Positions 8,015 to 15,843 of a DNA stretch of 25,947 nucleotides are shown here, piece by piece. The translations under genes and the position numbers were made by a program. Origin of the DNA: an uncultured Akkermansia sp. Its GTDB lineage: Bacteria > Verrucomicrobiota > Verrucomicrobiia > Verrucomicrobiales > Akkermansiaceae. Numbering within the stretch: the first letter of the stretch is position 1; each line of letters starts with the position of its first letter. Under the pieces are notes generated by a model. It had not been told where the DNA came from, did not search any database, and worked only from the letters and a program-made list of their open reading frames with translations. Location: the NCBI GenBank assembly GCA_904501955.1, contig CAJGCY010000021.1, forward strand, positions 1-25,947, in the 5' to 3' direction.

Positions 8015-8995
8015 ATGCGAATCGTAATGATGGCTACAGGCGACATCGCCATTCCTTCTTTTAATTCTCTTGTCAGCTCCGGGGAGCTGGTCGCTCTTAT
8101 CACGCAGCCGGATCGCCCCGTGGGGCGTCACCAAACGCTCACGCCTCCGCGTATCAAAGTTTGTGCGCAGGAGGCCGGTATCCCCGTGTACCAGCCGGAG
8201 CGCATGCGTGATGCAGATGCGGTGGAGCAGCTGCGTGCCCTGCAGCCGGATTTGGTGGTGGTGATGGCGTACGGCCAAATCCTCTCCCAAGAGGTGATTG
8301 ATGTGCCCGCCATCGCTTGTATTAACGCCCATGCCTCTTTGCTGCCCCGCCACCGCGGGGCTGCGTGCATTCAGGCTGCCATCGAGGCCGGTGATGATGA
8401 AACCGGCATCACCATCATGCATGTGGTCAAAAAACTGGATGCCGGCGACATCATTTGCTCCAATTCCATCCCCCTGCGTGGTACGGAAACGGCGGAGTCC
8501 CTGCACGATGACCTCGCTATGCTGGCCCCCCTCGCCCTGGCGGATGCCGTGGAGCAGCTGCGCGCCGGTACCTCCGACCCTGTGGAGCAGGATGAAAGCC
8601 TGATGACCTATGCGCCCAAACTGCTGCGTGCTCACGGTGTGATTGATTGGAACATGCCCGCCATTCAGGTCGCTCGCAAAATCCGCGCCTACCACTCCTG
8701 GCCCGGTACCTTCACCACGTACCCCTCCGTGAAGTCCGGCGGTGATAAACAGCTCAAAATCTTCCCGCCCATTGACTGCTTCCCCCGCCTGAAGAAACCC
8801 GTGGAGGCCGTGCCCGGTATGGTGCTCGACGCCGGCCCGGACGGCATGCTTGTCTCCTGCGGTGGCCCCCGTGGCGGCGCCATCCGCATCTCCACCATGC
8901 AGCCCCCCGGCGCCCGTAAGATGAACGCGGAAAGCTTCTTCGCCGGTCACAAAATCATGCCCGGCACCATCCTCGGTATCGTGGCGGAGGGGTAA
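8015..8995 (+). CDS. fmt: Methionyl-tRNA formyltransferase
   Basis: 326 aa, close to the usual 310-320. It transfers a formyl group from 10-formyltetrahydrofolate to Met-tRNAi in the cytoplasm, making the initiator fMet-tRNA. The N-terminal Rossmann domain carries the folate-site signature NAHASLLPRHRGAA (104-117), with catalytic N104 and H106, and the LDAGD segment (141-145) supplying the catalytic aspartate. The C-terminal part (about 205-326) matches the tRNA-binding OB-like domain. It is usually paired with def, but no deformylase gene is adjacent; it stands alone between a divergent operon and its own terminator. The start ATG sits directly after a predicted -10 box. Codon choice becomes visibly more C-ending in the last third. 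Confidence 0.95.
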   Translation: MRIVMMATGDIAIPSFNSLVSSGELVALITQPDRPVGRHQTLTPPRIKVCAQEAGIPVYQPERMRDADAVEQLRALQPDLVVVMAYGQILSQEVIDVPAIACINAHASLLPRHRGAACIQAAIEAGDDETGITIMHVVKKLDAGDIICSNSIPLRGTETAESLHDDLAMLAPLALADAVEQLRAGTSDPVEQDESLMTYAPKLLRAHGVIDWNMPAIQVARKIRAYHSWPGTFTTYPSVKSGGDKQLKIFPPIDCFPRLKKPVEAVPGMVLDAGPDGMLVSCGGPRGGAIRISTMQPPGARKMNAESFFAGHKIMPGTILGIVAEG

Positions 8996-9011
8996 AATAG
9001 TAGCTCTAGTT

Positions 9012-9064
9012 AAAACAAACACACTTGATGCTGTTGGTTTGGTGTCCTGTGTGTTTGTTTTTTT
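9012..9064 (+). terminator. Rho-independent terminator after fmt
   Basis: AAAACAAACACAC (9012-9024) pairs perfectly over 13 bases with GTGTGTTTGTTTT (9049-9061), and the T-run continues past the stem. The stem is unusually AT-rich and the loop long (24 bases), so its strength is uncertain. It separates fmt from the glycan cassette. Confidence 0.6.
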
Positions 9065-9086
9065 GTTTTCTATGTAAAAAATAAGC

Positions 9087-9115
9087 TGTACAGAGCAGGG
9101 AAAAAGGACTATACT
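9087..9115 (+). promoter_or_regulatory. Predicted promoter of the LicD cassette
   Basis: TGTACA (9087-9092), 17-base spacer, TATACT (9110-9115, 5/6). The predicted start near 9122 gives a leader of about 38 nt, unlike the leaderless genes elsewhere. It is the only good promoter found before the four cassette genes. Confidence 0.5.
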
Positions 9116-9130
9116 AGAGTGGTGGAGGGG

Positions 9131-9163
9131 ATGTCCTCTCATAAAAATATCAAAATGTTATGA
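9131..9163 (+). other. Possible 10-codon leader ORF overlapping the licD start
   Basis: ATG at 9131 opens a short frame reading MSSHKNIKML, whose TGA (9161-9163) overlaps the ATG of the first LicD gene at 9160 as ATGA. A GGAGGGG run lies immediately before it, but only two bases separate GGAGG from the ATG, closer than normal. If translated, it would couple ribosomes to licD. It may equally be chance. Confidence 0.25.
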
Positions 9164-10068
9164 AACGAGGTTTTTTTGTTAATTTGTTGGCTTCCTTAAT
9201 GCCTACCAAGAACTTGCGCCATCGTGTAAGGTCGTGGAAGGGCTTTGAGTCTCGGCAGGATAGAATGGAAAAGGAGCTTGAGACTATTAAGAACATTTTG
9301 ATGAATCGATGGAGCCCCGCCGATTGTCCTCCTGCCGGAGGGCTTTTGCGTGGTATTCAGTTGCTGTTGTTGGAGAAAATGAAATATTATACGGATATGC
9401 TGGATGAGTACGGCATACCGTATTGGCTTGATTTCGGTACCTTGTTAGGGGCTGTTCGCCATAAGGGGTATATCCCTTGGGATGAGGATGTAGATATTGC
9501 CATCCGCCGTGAAGATCGTGATAAATTGATGCGCATGGTGGAGGAACGTCAGGTGAAGTGCGAGATGATTCATGGACCAGATGCGTTAGTTCGATTTGAG
9601 GTGATGAGTTTGCCTGGGTATTCATTGCATATTGATGTATTCGGCTATCAAGCAGTCCGTAACTTGACTCCGGAACAGGCATGCATGGTGGATCGTGAGA
9701 TGTATGCCATGAATAAAAAACAGCCGGCTTTTACACCGGCTTACGGTAAAAAGGTGTTAGATTATCTTACTCAACAAGAACAGGCCGGTTCCGGAGATGC
9801 TACTGTGTATGTGCGTGGTACAGAATCGCATATTACCGGTTGTCGTCATATGACAGTTCGTGAGGATGTTCTTTTCCCTCTTACCACACTGCCCTTTGAG
9901 GGGTTTGAGATGAAAGTGCCTGCTCGTTATATGGAATATCTGACTGATATTTACGATGACTTTATTGCGTGGCCGTCTTATTTTCGTGAAGCTACCTCGG
10001 TGGCTCGCTTGAGTAGTGAAACCAAACGAGGAATTGCTAATTATATGCAAGATAATAATTTGCGTTGA
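9160..10068 (+). CDS. LicD-family phosphotransferase, first copy
   Basis: 302 aa. LicD enzymes move a phospho-substituent (phosphocholine in Haemophilus; ribitol phosphate in the related human fukutin family) from a CDP donor onto a glycan. The family core is clear: YWLDFGTLLGAVRHKG (88-103) and PWDEDVD (106-112), the metal-binding acidic triad, with a further HID at 157-159. The N-terminal stretch, MKRGFFVNLLASLMP, is a short amphipathic basic helix that could sit on the inner membrane face; the second LicD begins in the same way. Base composition is lower in GC than the neighbours (29/60 in two sampled rows; 38/60 in a dipeptidase row), which suggests transfer. An in-frame stop at 9142 rules out earlier starts. 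Its real substrate is unknown. Confidence 0.88.
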   Translation: MKRGFFVNLLASLMPTKNLRHRVRSWKGFESRQDRMEKELETIKNILMNRWSPADCPPAGGLLRGIQLLLLEKMKYYTDMLDEYGIPYWLDFGTLLGAVRHKGYIPWDEDVDIAIRREDRDKLMRMVEERQVKCEMIHGPDALVRFEVMSLPGYSLHIDVFGYQAVRNLTPEQACMVDREMYAMNKKQPAFTPAYGKKVLDYLTQQEQAGSGDATVYVRGTESHITGCRHMTVREDVLFPLTTLPFEGFEMKVPARYMEYLTDIYDDFIAWPSYFREATSVARLSSETKRGIANYMQDNNLR

Positions 10069-10074
10069 TTGCGC

Positions 10075-11046
10075 ATGAAGAGGCTTTTTATCAGATTCAT
10101 CACTGCTTTCATTCCCGGTAAAAAACGTCGTAAGAAATACAGAAGACGTTGGATGTTGGATTGTCCTCGTCGGCCTACGATGTTGGAGAATATCAAGCTC
10201 ACGCAAGAGTGGAGCATTGATGCTGCTGCAATGCCGAAAGCCGGTGGTTTGGCTCGTGTGATTCAGCTGCTCGAGCTGGATATTCTGGTGGAGATTGATC
10301 GCATTTGCCGAAAGCATGGCCTGCGCTATTGGCTGGATTACGGTACTTTGCTCGGCGCGGTGCGTCACAAGGGATTCATTCCGTGGGATGATGATGTCGA
10401 CATCAGTATGCCCTATGAGGATGCCCGTAAGTTTGCGGAGATAGCGCCCAAGGAGCTGAAAGGTGATTATGTTTACTTCAAACCTCCGGGCTTTTTCGGT
10501 CGCGTGATGAACCGCGCATTTGCCCTTAATACGGAGAAGGAGTTTTGTGAAACTTATCAGGAGGGTAATCGCGTGAAAAACTTCTTCCATGTTGATATTT
10601 TCCCGCTGTATTATTTGAAGGAAGATATAACGGAGGCGGAAGCGCAAGCCGCTATCTCTGAGGGCATCGTTAAGAAAAACGAGAAGAAACTCTACGAAGA
10701 TGAGCGTAGCTTTGCAGCATGGGAGCGTATTGAAAAATACATGCAGGAGGAGCTGGAAAAGCCGCTTGTCTCTGAAATCGAAACTTCCCGCATGTTCATG
10801 AGCTTGGAGTGTACGGTGCAGCCCAAACCCCGCATATACAGAGTTAAGGATATTTTTCCGCTCCGTGAAATCGAGTTCGAAGGCTTGTCGTTCTATGCTC
10901 CTCACAATACGGAGGTGTGGTTGTGGTATTGCTTCGGCGAATATTGGAAACCCATTGTGATGCCCAGTCATAACAGTGTCATGAACATGAAAATTGATGA
11001 GGTGGAGCGTTTGGTCGAGTGGGGACGCGCTCACGGTTGCTTATAA
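10075..11046 (+). CDS. LicD-family phosphotransferase, second copy
   Basis: 323 aa from the ATG at 10075, six bases after the first licD stop; a TTG at 10069 is possible but less likely. It has the same family core: YWLDYGTLLGAVRHKG (85-100) and PWDDDVDIS (103-111), then a HVDIF acidic site (172-176). The basic N-terminal helix MKRLFIRFITAFIP and the following Lys/Arg cluster resemble the first copy, so the two are probably ancient duplicates rather than recent ones, as the C-terminal halves differ greatly. Two LicD genes side by side suggest two attachment positions on one glycan, or stepwise additions. A CDP-activated donor could come from the next gene. No membrane-spanning segment is clear. 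Confidence 0.88.
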   Translation: MKRLFIRFITAFIPGKKRRKKYRRRWMLDCPRRPTMLENIKLTQEWSIDAAAMPKAGGLARVIQLLELDILVEIDRICRKHGLRYWLDYGTLLGAVRHKGFIPWDDDVDISMPYEDARKFAEIAPKELKGDYVYFKPPGFFGRVMNRAFALNTEKEFCETYQEGNRVKNFFHVDIFPLYYLKEDITEAEAQAAISEGIVKKNEKKLYEDERSFAAWERIEKYMQEELEKPLVSEIETSRMFMSLECTVQPKPRIYRVKDIFPLREIEFEGLSFYAPHNTEVWLWYCFGEYWKPIVMPSHNSVMNMKIDEVERLVEWGRAHGCL

Positions 11047-11061
11047 TTAATGTTTTAGAAA

Positions 11062-12408
11062 ATGAAAAAAGTTATCACATACGGTACTTTTGATTTGCTG
11101 CATCACGGGCATCTTAATATTTTGCGCCGTGCGAAAGAATTGGGTGACTACCTGATTGTCGGTGTAACGAACGATATGTTCGACCGCGATCGCGGTAAAC
11201 TCAATGTGCATAAGAATGTTCTGGAACGAGTGGAGTCTGTACGCGCCACCGGTTATGCGGATGAGATTATCATTGAAAACTACGTAGGTCAAAAGATTGA
11301 CGATATTGAACGCTACGGGGTGGACATCTTCGCTATCGGTTCCGATTGGGAGGGCAAGTTTGATTATCTGAATGAGTTCTGCCAGGTGGTCTATCTCCCG
11401 AGAACAGAGGGTGTGTCGTCCACACAATTGCGTGAGGAACGCAGCAGTTGTGTGCGTGTGGGTATCATCGGAGCAGGGCGCATTGCTCACCGCTTTGCGT
11501 CAGAGATGGGGCACGTGGCAAGTGTCTGTTTGTCTGCTGTATATGATATTGAGCCTGAACATGCAGAGAAGCTGGCTGCCTCTTATGACGGGTGTGAGGT
11601 TTGTGATACTCTAGAATCTTTCTACGACAAGGTGGATGCCGTGTATGTGGCTACGCCGCACTTGTGCCATTACGGGGATATTCGCAGCTCCCTAGAGCAC
11701 GGCAAGCATGTGCTGTGCGAGACTCCCATGGTTTTGGTCGAGCAAGAGGCTAAAGAGTTGTTTGCTCTTGCGGAACAGAAAAAATGTGTGTTGATGGAAG
11801 CCAACAAGACGGCACATTGCCCCGCATTCAATCACCTCATCAATATGGTGCGCAGTGGCGTTATCGGTGAGGTGGTGGATGTTGAAGCTGCATTGTCCAA
11901 GCTTTGGAACGACAAGGGGTTGCGTGAATTTGATGCCGAGCAGGCCGGTGGTGCTATGTATGAGCTCGCTTCTTACCCGCTGCTGCCCATCATCAAATTG
12001 TTGGGCTCGGATTTCAGCCACGTTCAATTCTATTCTCGAATGGAAAACGGGGTGGATGTTTACACGAAGGGTATAGTATATTATCCCAACGCAACCAGCT
12101 CTTTCAAGCTGGGATTAGGCGTGAAAACCGAAGGTAATTTGGTCATATCCGGTACAAAGGGCTATGCCTATGTTGAGTCTCCTTGGTGGAAGACGGATTA
12201 CTTTGAACTCAGGTATGAAGATCGCAATAATAACAAGCGATTCTTTTACAAGTGGGATGGTGAGGGCTTGCGCTATGAAATACAAGAGTTCATCAGCTGT
12301 ATTTTCAACAATCGTTTCAGCACACACCGACTGCGTCGCCATGAGAGCATAGCAATGGCTGCCATCATGGAGCAGTTCTCCCAAAAAATGAACACAACTG
12401 AAATTTGA
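11062..12408 (+). CDS. Fusion: glycerol-3-phosphate-type cytidylyltransferase + Gfo/Idh/MocA oxidoreductase
   Basis: 448 aa. Residues 1-128 are a TagD/TarD-type nucleotidyltransferase: GTFDLLHHGH (8-17) with the HxGH motif (14-17), and a C-terminal EGVSSTQLR (116-124) equivalent to the family's STT motif. It should join CTP to a phosphorylated polyol. Residues 131-445 are a Gfo/Idh/MocA NAD(P)-dependent oxidoreductase: Rossmann loop GIIGAGRIA (134-142), the YVATPH strand end and a conserved EAxKTAHCP segment. The usual EKP lysine is replaced (CETPM, 219-223). The join has no linker longer than a few residues. No frameshift separates the halves, so this is one polypeptide. Co-transcribed with two LicD genes and an SDR, it most plausibly reduces a sugar precursor and cytidylylates it. 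Substrate is inference. Confidence 0.85.
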   Translation: MKKVITYGTFDLLHHGHLNILRRAKELGDYLIVGVTNDMFDRDRGKLNVHKNVLERVESVRATGYADEIIIENYVGQKIDDIERYGVDIFAIGSDWEGKFDYLNEFCQVVYLPRTEGVSSTQLREERSSCVRVGIIGAGRIAHRFASEMGHVASVCLSAVYDIEPEHAEKLAASYDGCEVCDTLESFYDKVDAVYVATPHLCHYGDIRSSLEHGKHVLCETPMVLVEQEAKELFALAEQKKCVLMEANKTAHCPAFNHLINMVRSGVIGEVVDVEAALSKLWNDKGLREFDAEQAGGAMYELASYPLLPIIKLLGSDFSHVQFYSRMENGVDVYTKGIVYYPNATSSFKLGLGVKTEGNLVISGTKGYAYVESPWWKTDYFELRYEDRNNNKRFFYKWDGEGLRYEIQEFISCIFNNRFSTHRLRRHESIAMAAIMEQFSQKMNTTEI

Positions 12409-12415
12409 GTTTGTC

Positions 12416-13147
12416 ATGAAAGAAGTACTTGTAGTAGGCGGTGCCAGCGGAATCGGGTTGGCTGTGGCAATGCAGCTGGCGGATAATCCGTCGGTACAGC
12501 GCGTTCATATTGTGGATAAGCAGCCTTTGCCGGAGGAGTTCGCTCATGCAAAGGTGGACAGCCACGTATTTGATCTTACGGAGCAGGATTACAGCTTTTT
12601 TGATTCTTTCCGCAGCATAGATACGCTGTTCATATCCGCCGGATTCGGTCGACTGGGCTTGTTCAAAGATATGCCCGAGGAGATGATTTCTCCCTATTTT
12701 CAGGTGAATACCATACCCGCCATGAAGCTTATTCACCGCTTTTATGATAAGTTGGAGGCGCAGGAGCCTTTCTATTGCGGTGTGATGGTGAGCATTTCTG
12801 GGTATCTTTCTTCTCCGTTCTTCTCCGTGTACGGTGCGACCAAAGCCGCCTTGCGCTTCTTTATTGAGAGTGTTAACGTGGAGCTTGAAAAGAACGCCAG
12901 CCCGAATAAAATCCTCAATATTTCCCCCGGCTCCATTAAGGGAACCGGTTTTTACAAGGGGGCTACGGATTTGACTCAAACGGCAGGCTTAGCGTCTGAG
13001 ATTATCGCCAATATGGAAAGTCGCAATGATTTGTTTATTCCTCAGTACGAGGAGATTTTCCGTAACGTGTTGGAGCGTTATCACGACGATTTCCGCGAAG
13101 AGGGGCGTAGAAGCTATGATTATAAGCTGAATAGCGGTCGAATGTAG
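12416..13147 (+). CDS. Short-chain dehydrogenase/reductase
   Basis: 243 aa, classical SDR. Cofactor loop GGASGIG (8-14), N98 in place of the family NAG-region asparagine helix, S126/S128 and catalytic Y139-x3-K143 (YGATK) are all present. It reduces or oxidises a hydroxyl using NAD(P)H in the cytoplasm. It follows the fused enzyme by 7 bases and ends just before a strong terminator, so it is the last gene of the cassette. Together with the Gfo/Idh domain it gives the cassette two separate redox steps, compatible with making a polyol or modified sugar that is then CDP-activated. The true substrate cannot be read from sequence. Confidence 0.88.
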   Translation: MKEVLVVGGASGIGLAVAMQLADNPSVQRVHIVDKQPLPEEFAHAKVDSHVFDLTEQDYSFFDSFRSIDTLFISAGFGRLGLFKDMPEEMISPYFQVNTIPAMKLIHRFYDKLEAQEPFYCGVMVSISGYLSSPFFSVYGATKAALRFFIESVNVELEKNASPNKILNISPGSIKGTGFYKGATDLTQTAGLASEIIANMESRNDLFIPQYEEIFRNVLERYHDDFREEGRRSYDYKLNSGRM

Positions 13148-13163
13148 AACTGTTATATCATTT

Positions 13164-13212
13164 AAAGCGATAGCCTGAAGCGCCCACCGGGCTTTGGTCT
13201 ATCGCTTTTTTT
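13164..13212 (+). terminator. Rho-independent terminator of the LicD cassette
   Basis: AAAGCGATAG (13164-13173) pairs with CTATCGCTTT, followed by a run of T to 13212. An inner GC-rich arm (GCCC/GGGC) makes a long stem. It cleanly closes the cassette before the next gene's Shine-Dalgarno. Confidence 0.85.
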
Positions 13213-13235
13213 ATGTTTGAACGGTGCAAAATTAA

Positions 13236-13243
13236 GAAAGGGG
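13236..13243 (+). promoter_or_regulatory. Ribosome binding site of the ankyrin-like gene
   Basis: GAAAGGGG at 13236-13243, with 7 bases to the ATG. It fixes the start at 13251 and contrasts with the many genes here that lack such a site. Confidence 0.7.
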
Positions 13244-13250
13244 TAGACAG

Positions 13251-14408
13251 ATGAGATACAAGAATTGGATATTACTGGGCCTGTTGGCTGTGCCGATGGT
13301 GGGATGGTGGTGGCATGAGTACCGCGATGCAGGGGCGGAAAGCGTGGCGGTGGAAGGCCTGGGCGCTGTGCATGAGAGCTGGAATGCGGAGCAAAGCCGG
13401 GGCTTGCGGGAGATGTATGCGATGATTGCGGGTGATATTACGCAAGCTGCGTTGGCGGAAGGAGTGCCGGCAGAGCAGGTGAATGCTGCTCTTGCTCCCT
13501 TAAAGCATGCAGTAGCGCAGGCTGCCGCTACGGGGCGGGGGGATGTGTATGGTATGAATGGGGTGAGTGCTGCCTACATTGCGTTGCGTATGGGGATGCC
13601 GGAAATGGCGAAGGAGCTGGTAGCGCGTGGGGCTGAGCCGAATCGCTATTATGTGACTTATACCGCGAACGGAACACCCTTGCGAGAGGATATGTTGTGC
13701 GCAGCCATAGCAAACAGCCCGATGTACGGTAATAAAACGGAAGCCATGAGCGAGGCGGAATCCGCTGAGCTGTTGCAGTGGTTGCTGGAGCATGGTGGTG
13801 ATTATCGCAAGTGTGATGTCGAGACGCTGCTGCGTTGCTGCATGGCGAATATGATGACTGCCCGCAGTACTGCCAAAACGGAGCAGGTGGTGAGGGCGCT
13901 GGGCTCGCTTTCCCCCGAATGGCAGATGAGTGTCGCCATCATGATGCTGGAGGTGGTGCCGGATTCTTTCCCTCTGCTGGAGCAGTGGTTTAAGGAGGGC
14001 ATCATGACCCGCGATGGGTTGGAGGGGAAGGCTTCCATCTTGACGCCGATTGCCGCATGCGGGGCGGAGCAGTCGCCGCAGATTTTGGAAAGGCTGCTGC
14101 GTTTAGGTCTGAATCCGAATTATGTGCCAACCGCACCCCGTGCGGAAGATTTTGCCTCCGTTGCGGCGTACCGGCAAGCTGTGGCTGAGTGTGCGGATAT
14201 ACCGCCTTTGCAAATAGTGCTGCAATATATCCGTAGTGCGAGTCCGGAAGGCGAGGAATCCGAACGCGTGGAGCGCATCCTCCTCTGTATGAAAATCTTG
14301 CTGCAGGCCGGGGCAAAAGTGGAGCTGACACCGGCGCTGCTGCCGGAGCATGCAGCGCTGCGCGCCAAGGTAGAGGCTTTGTTTGCAGAATTCACCCCGC
14401 AGCCTTAA
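13251..14408 (+). CDS. Membrane-anchored ankyrin-like repeat protein
   Basis: 385 aa. Residues 6-21 are a hydrophobic helix preceded by MRYKN, so the protein is probably anchored with its body outside the membrane (or the helix is an uncleaved signal). Several ankyrin-like units are visible: AAYIALRMGMPEMAKELVARGAEPN (about 107-131), a LLQWLLEHGGD unit (174-184), ILERLLRLGLNPN (278-290) and MKILLQAGAKV (347-357). The repeats are divergent and interrupted by long inserts. Such proteins mediate binding; no catalytic motif is seen. It has one of the few real Shine-Dalgarno sequences here, AAAGGGG ending 7 bases before the ATG. It converges on thiM with only 8 bases between. Confidence 0.75.
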   Translation: MRYKNWILLGLLAVPMVGWWWHEYRDAGAESVAVEGLGAVHESWNAEQSRGLREMYAMIAGDITQAALAEGVPAEQVNAALAPLKHAVAQAAATGRGDVYGMNGVSAAYIALRMGMPEMAKELVARGAEPNRYYVTYTANGTPLREDMLCAAIANSPMYGNKTEAMSEAESAELLQWLLEHGGDYRKCDVETLLRCCMANMMTARSTAKTEQVVRALGSLSPEWQMSVAIMMLEVVPDSFPLLEQWFKEGIMTRDGLEGKASILTPIAACGAEQSPQILERLLRLGLNPNYVPTAPRAEDFASVAAYRQAVAECADIPPLQIVLQYIRSASPEGEESERVERILLCMKILLQAGAKVELTPALLPEHAALRAKVEALFAEFTPQP

Positions 14409-14416
14409 TACTGCGT

Positions 14417-15229
14417 TTATACGGCTGCAAGCTTAGCTTGCTTGAGCAGGTCTTCCTCCGTCAGCGCGTGGAGTTCATCTAACAACAGGGCGGCAAAGGT
14501 GCCGGGATGCGGTGCTTTTGCCGCTGCTCGCTCACCGGCAAGGCCTAGTATGGCTGCGCAAGCTATCGCTGCGTGCAAGGGGGTGTCTGTGGAGGCAATG
14601 CATGCGGCGCAGAGTGCGCCCATGGAGCAGCCTACACCGGTTACTTGTGTCATGAGCGGGTGTCCGTTGCCGCATGCAACGGTGGTTGTTCCATCCGTGG
14701 CGTAATCCGTTTCGCCCGTCACCAGCACGGCAGCGCCGGTGCGGCTGGCTAAGGACTGTGCTGCTGTAATGGCTGCCTCGCTTTCGGCAGCACTTTCTAC
14801 CCCTCGGCACAGGGCTCCCTGTTCGCCCGCCAGAGCGATGATTTCCGAAGCATTGCCGCGAATCATGGCCGGGGGCGTGGTGAGCAACTGCTCACAAAAT
14901 TGTGTGCGGAACTTCAGCAAGCCCACCGCCACGGGGTCCAGCACCCAGGGGACGCGCGCCTGCGCAGCATGCGTAACAGCTTGTTTCATGGTGGCCGCCT
15001 GTTCCTCGGACAGGGTACCGAGGTTTACCAACATACCATTCGCGCAGCTGTGCAGTAGGTCGCGAATTTCGTCCGGGTGCGTGAGCATGACCGGTACAGC
15101 CCCCGTGGCCAGCAGCATGTTCGCCGTGATGTTCTGTACCACGTTGTTCGTGATGCTGAGGATGAGCGGTTTGCGCGCTCTCAAGGTGCGGAGTGTGTTC
15201 GCCGCAATCTCGGCATAGTTGGTGCTCAT
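14417..15229 (-). CDS. thiM: Hydroxyethylthiazole kinase
   Basis: 270 aa (E. coli about 262). It phosphorylates 4-methyl-5-(2-hydroxyethyl)thiazole for thiamine salvage in the cytoplasm. Family signatures: SITNNVVQNITAN (25-37), DPVAVG (98-103), RGNASEI (124-130), VTGETDY (170-176) and GVGC with catalytic C201. The ATG overlaps the thiE stop as ATGA, so translation is probably coupled. With ThiE next door the pair makes thiamine phosphate from salvaged thiazole and HMP-pyrophosphate; thiG, thiH, thiS and thiF are not in this window, so de novo thiazole synthesis cannot be shown. No TPP riboswitch is seen upstream of the operon. Confidence 0.93.
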   Translation of the reverse strand: MSTNYAEIAANTLRTLRARKPLILSITNNVVQNITANMLLATGAVPVMLTHPDEIRDLLHSCANGMLVNLGTLSEEQAATMKQAVTHAAQARVPWVLDPVAVGLLKFRTQFCEQLLTTPPAMIRGNASEIIALAGEQGALCRGVESAAESEAAITAAQSLASRTGAAVLVTGETDYATDGTTTVACGNGHPLMTQVTGVGCSMGALCAACIASTDTPLHAAIACAAILGLAGERAAAKAPHPGTFAALLLDELHALTEEDLLKQAKLAAV

Positions 15230-15843
15230 GACAGTTGTTGTGCGGCTGCGGTTGGGTTTTCTGCGGCGCAGATGGCGGAAACAACGGCTACACCTGCAGC
15301 CAAACCGGTGGCTCGGATGGCTGCCGTGCGCTCGGCATTCAACCCGCCGATGGCAACGATGGGCAGGGGACTCAATTTCGCCAGCTCTGCCCAGCCCTCT
15401 ACCCCCATGGGGGGCGGTGCGTCATCTTTGGTGATGGTGGGGAACACGGGGCCACAGCCGATGTAGTCTACCAGCTCCGTGTTCACGGCTGCCATTTGCT
15501 CAGCCGTGGTGACCGTCAGCCCCAGTATTTTATCCGGTCCGATGAGGGCGCGAGCCTCCGCCACCGGCATATCATCTTGGCCGATGTGGATGCCCTCCGC
15601 ATCAATCTCCACCGCTAACGCTACGTTATCATTGATGATGAGCGGCACGCCCACACTGCGCAGGTATTGCTGCAGCGGCAGCACCTGCGCCTTTTGCTCC
15701 TCGTGGGTGAGCTTCTCGGAGCGGTACTGTACGAGGGTTACACCGCCTTCCACGGCGCGGCGAACGGTTTCCACCAAGCCATAGCGGCATCGTTCCACCT
15801 CATCCGTGACGAGGTACAGGCTGTAATTGATGTGCGGTTTCAT
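15226..15843 (-). CDS. thiE: Thiamine-phosphate synthase
   Basis: 205 aa from the ATG at 15843, which overlaps the cysK stop as ATGA; a longer in-frame reading would start inside cysK and add 35 non-family residues. It joins HMP pyrophosphate and thiazole phosphate to thiamine phosphate. Signatures: LVQYRSEK (37-44) on the phosphate-binding strand, INDN (70-73), GIHIGQDD (84-91) and GPVFPTITK (131-139). Length is typical. It sits between cysK and thiM. Confidence 0.93.
   Translation of the reverse strand: MKPHINYSLYLVTDEVERCRYGLVETVRRAVEGGVTLVQYRSEKLTHEEQKAQVLPLQQYLRSVGVPLIINDNVALAVEIDAEGIHIGQDDMPVAEARALIGPDKILGLTVTTAEQMAAVNTELVDYIGCGPVFPTITKDDAPPPMGVEGWAELAKLSPLPIVAIGGLNAERTAAIRATGLAAGVAVVSAICAAENPTAAAQQLS

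Noticed and set aside
7985..9142. 385-codon minus-strand frame opposite fmt
   Set aside because: Antisense of a clear fmt gene; its translation is repetitive Gly/His/Asp without family motifs.
9757..11034. 425-codon minus-strand frame opposite the two LicD genes
   Set aside because: LicD motifs are clear on the plus strand and the antisense translation lacks any domain.
14399..14428. Hairpin GCAGCC/GGCTGC between the ankyrin-like gene and thiM as a terminator
   Set aside because: A 6-base stem with a long loop and no T-run; likely chance within coding ends.
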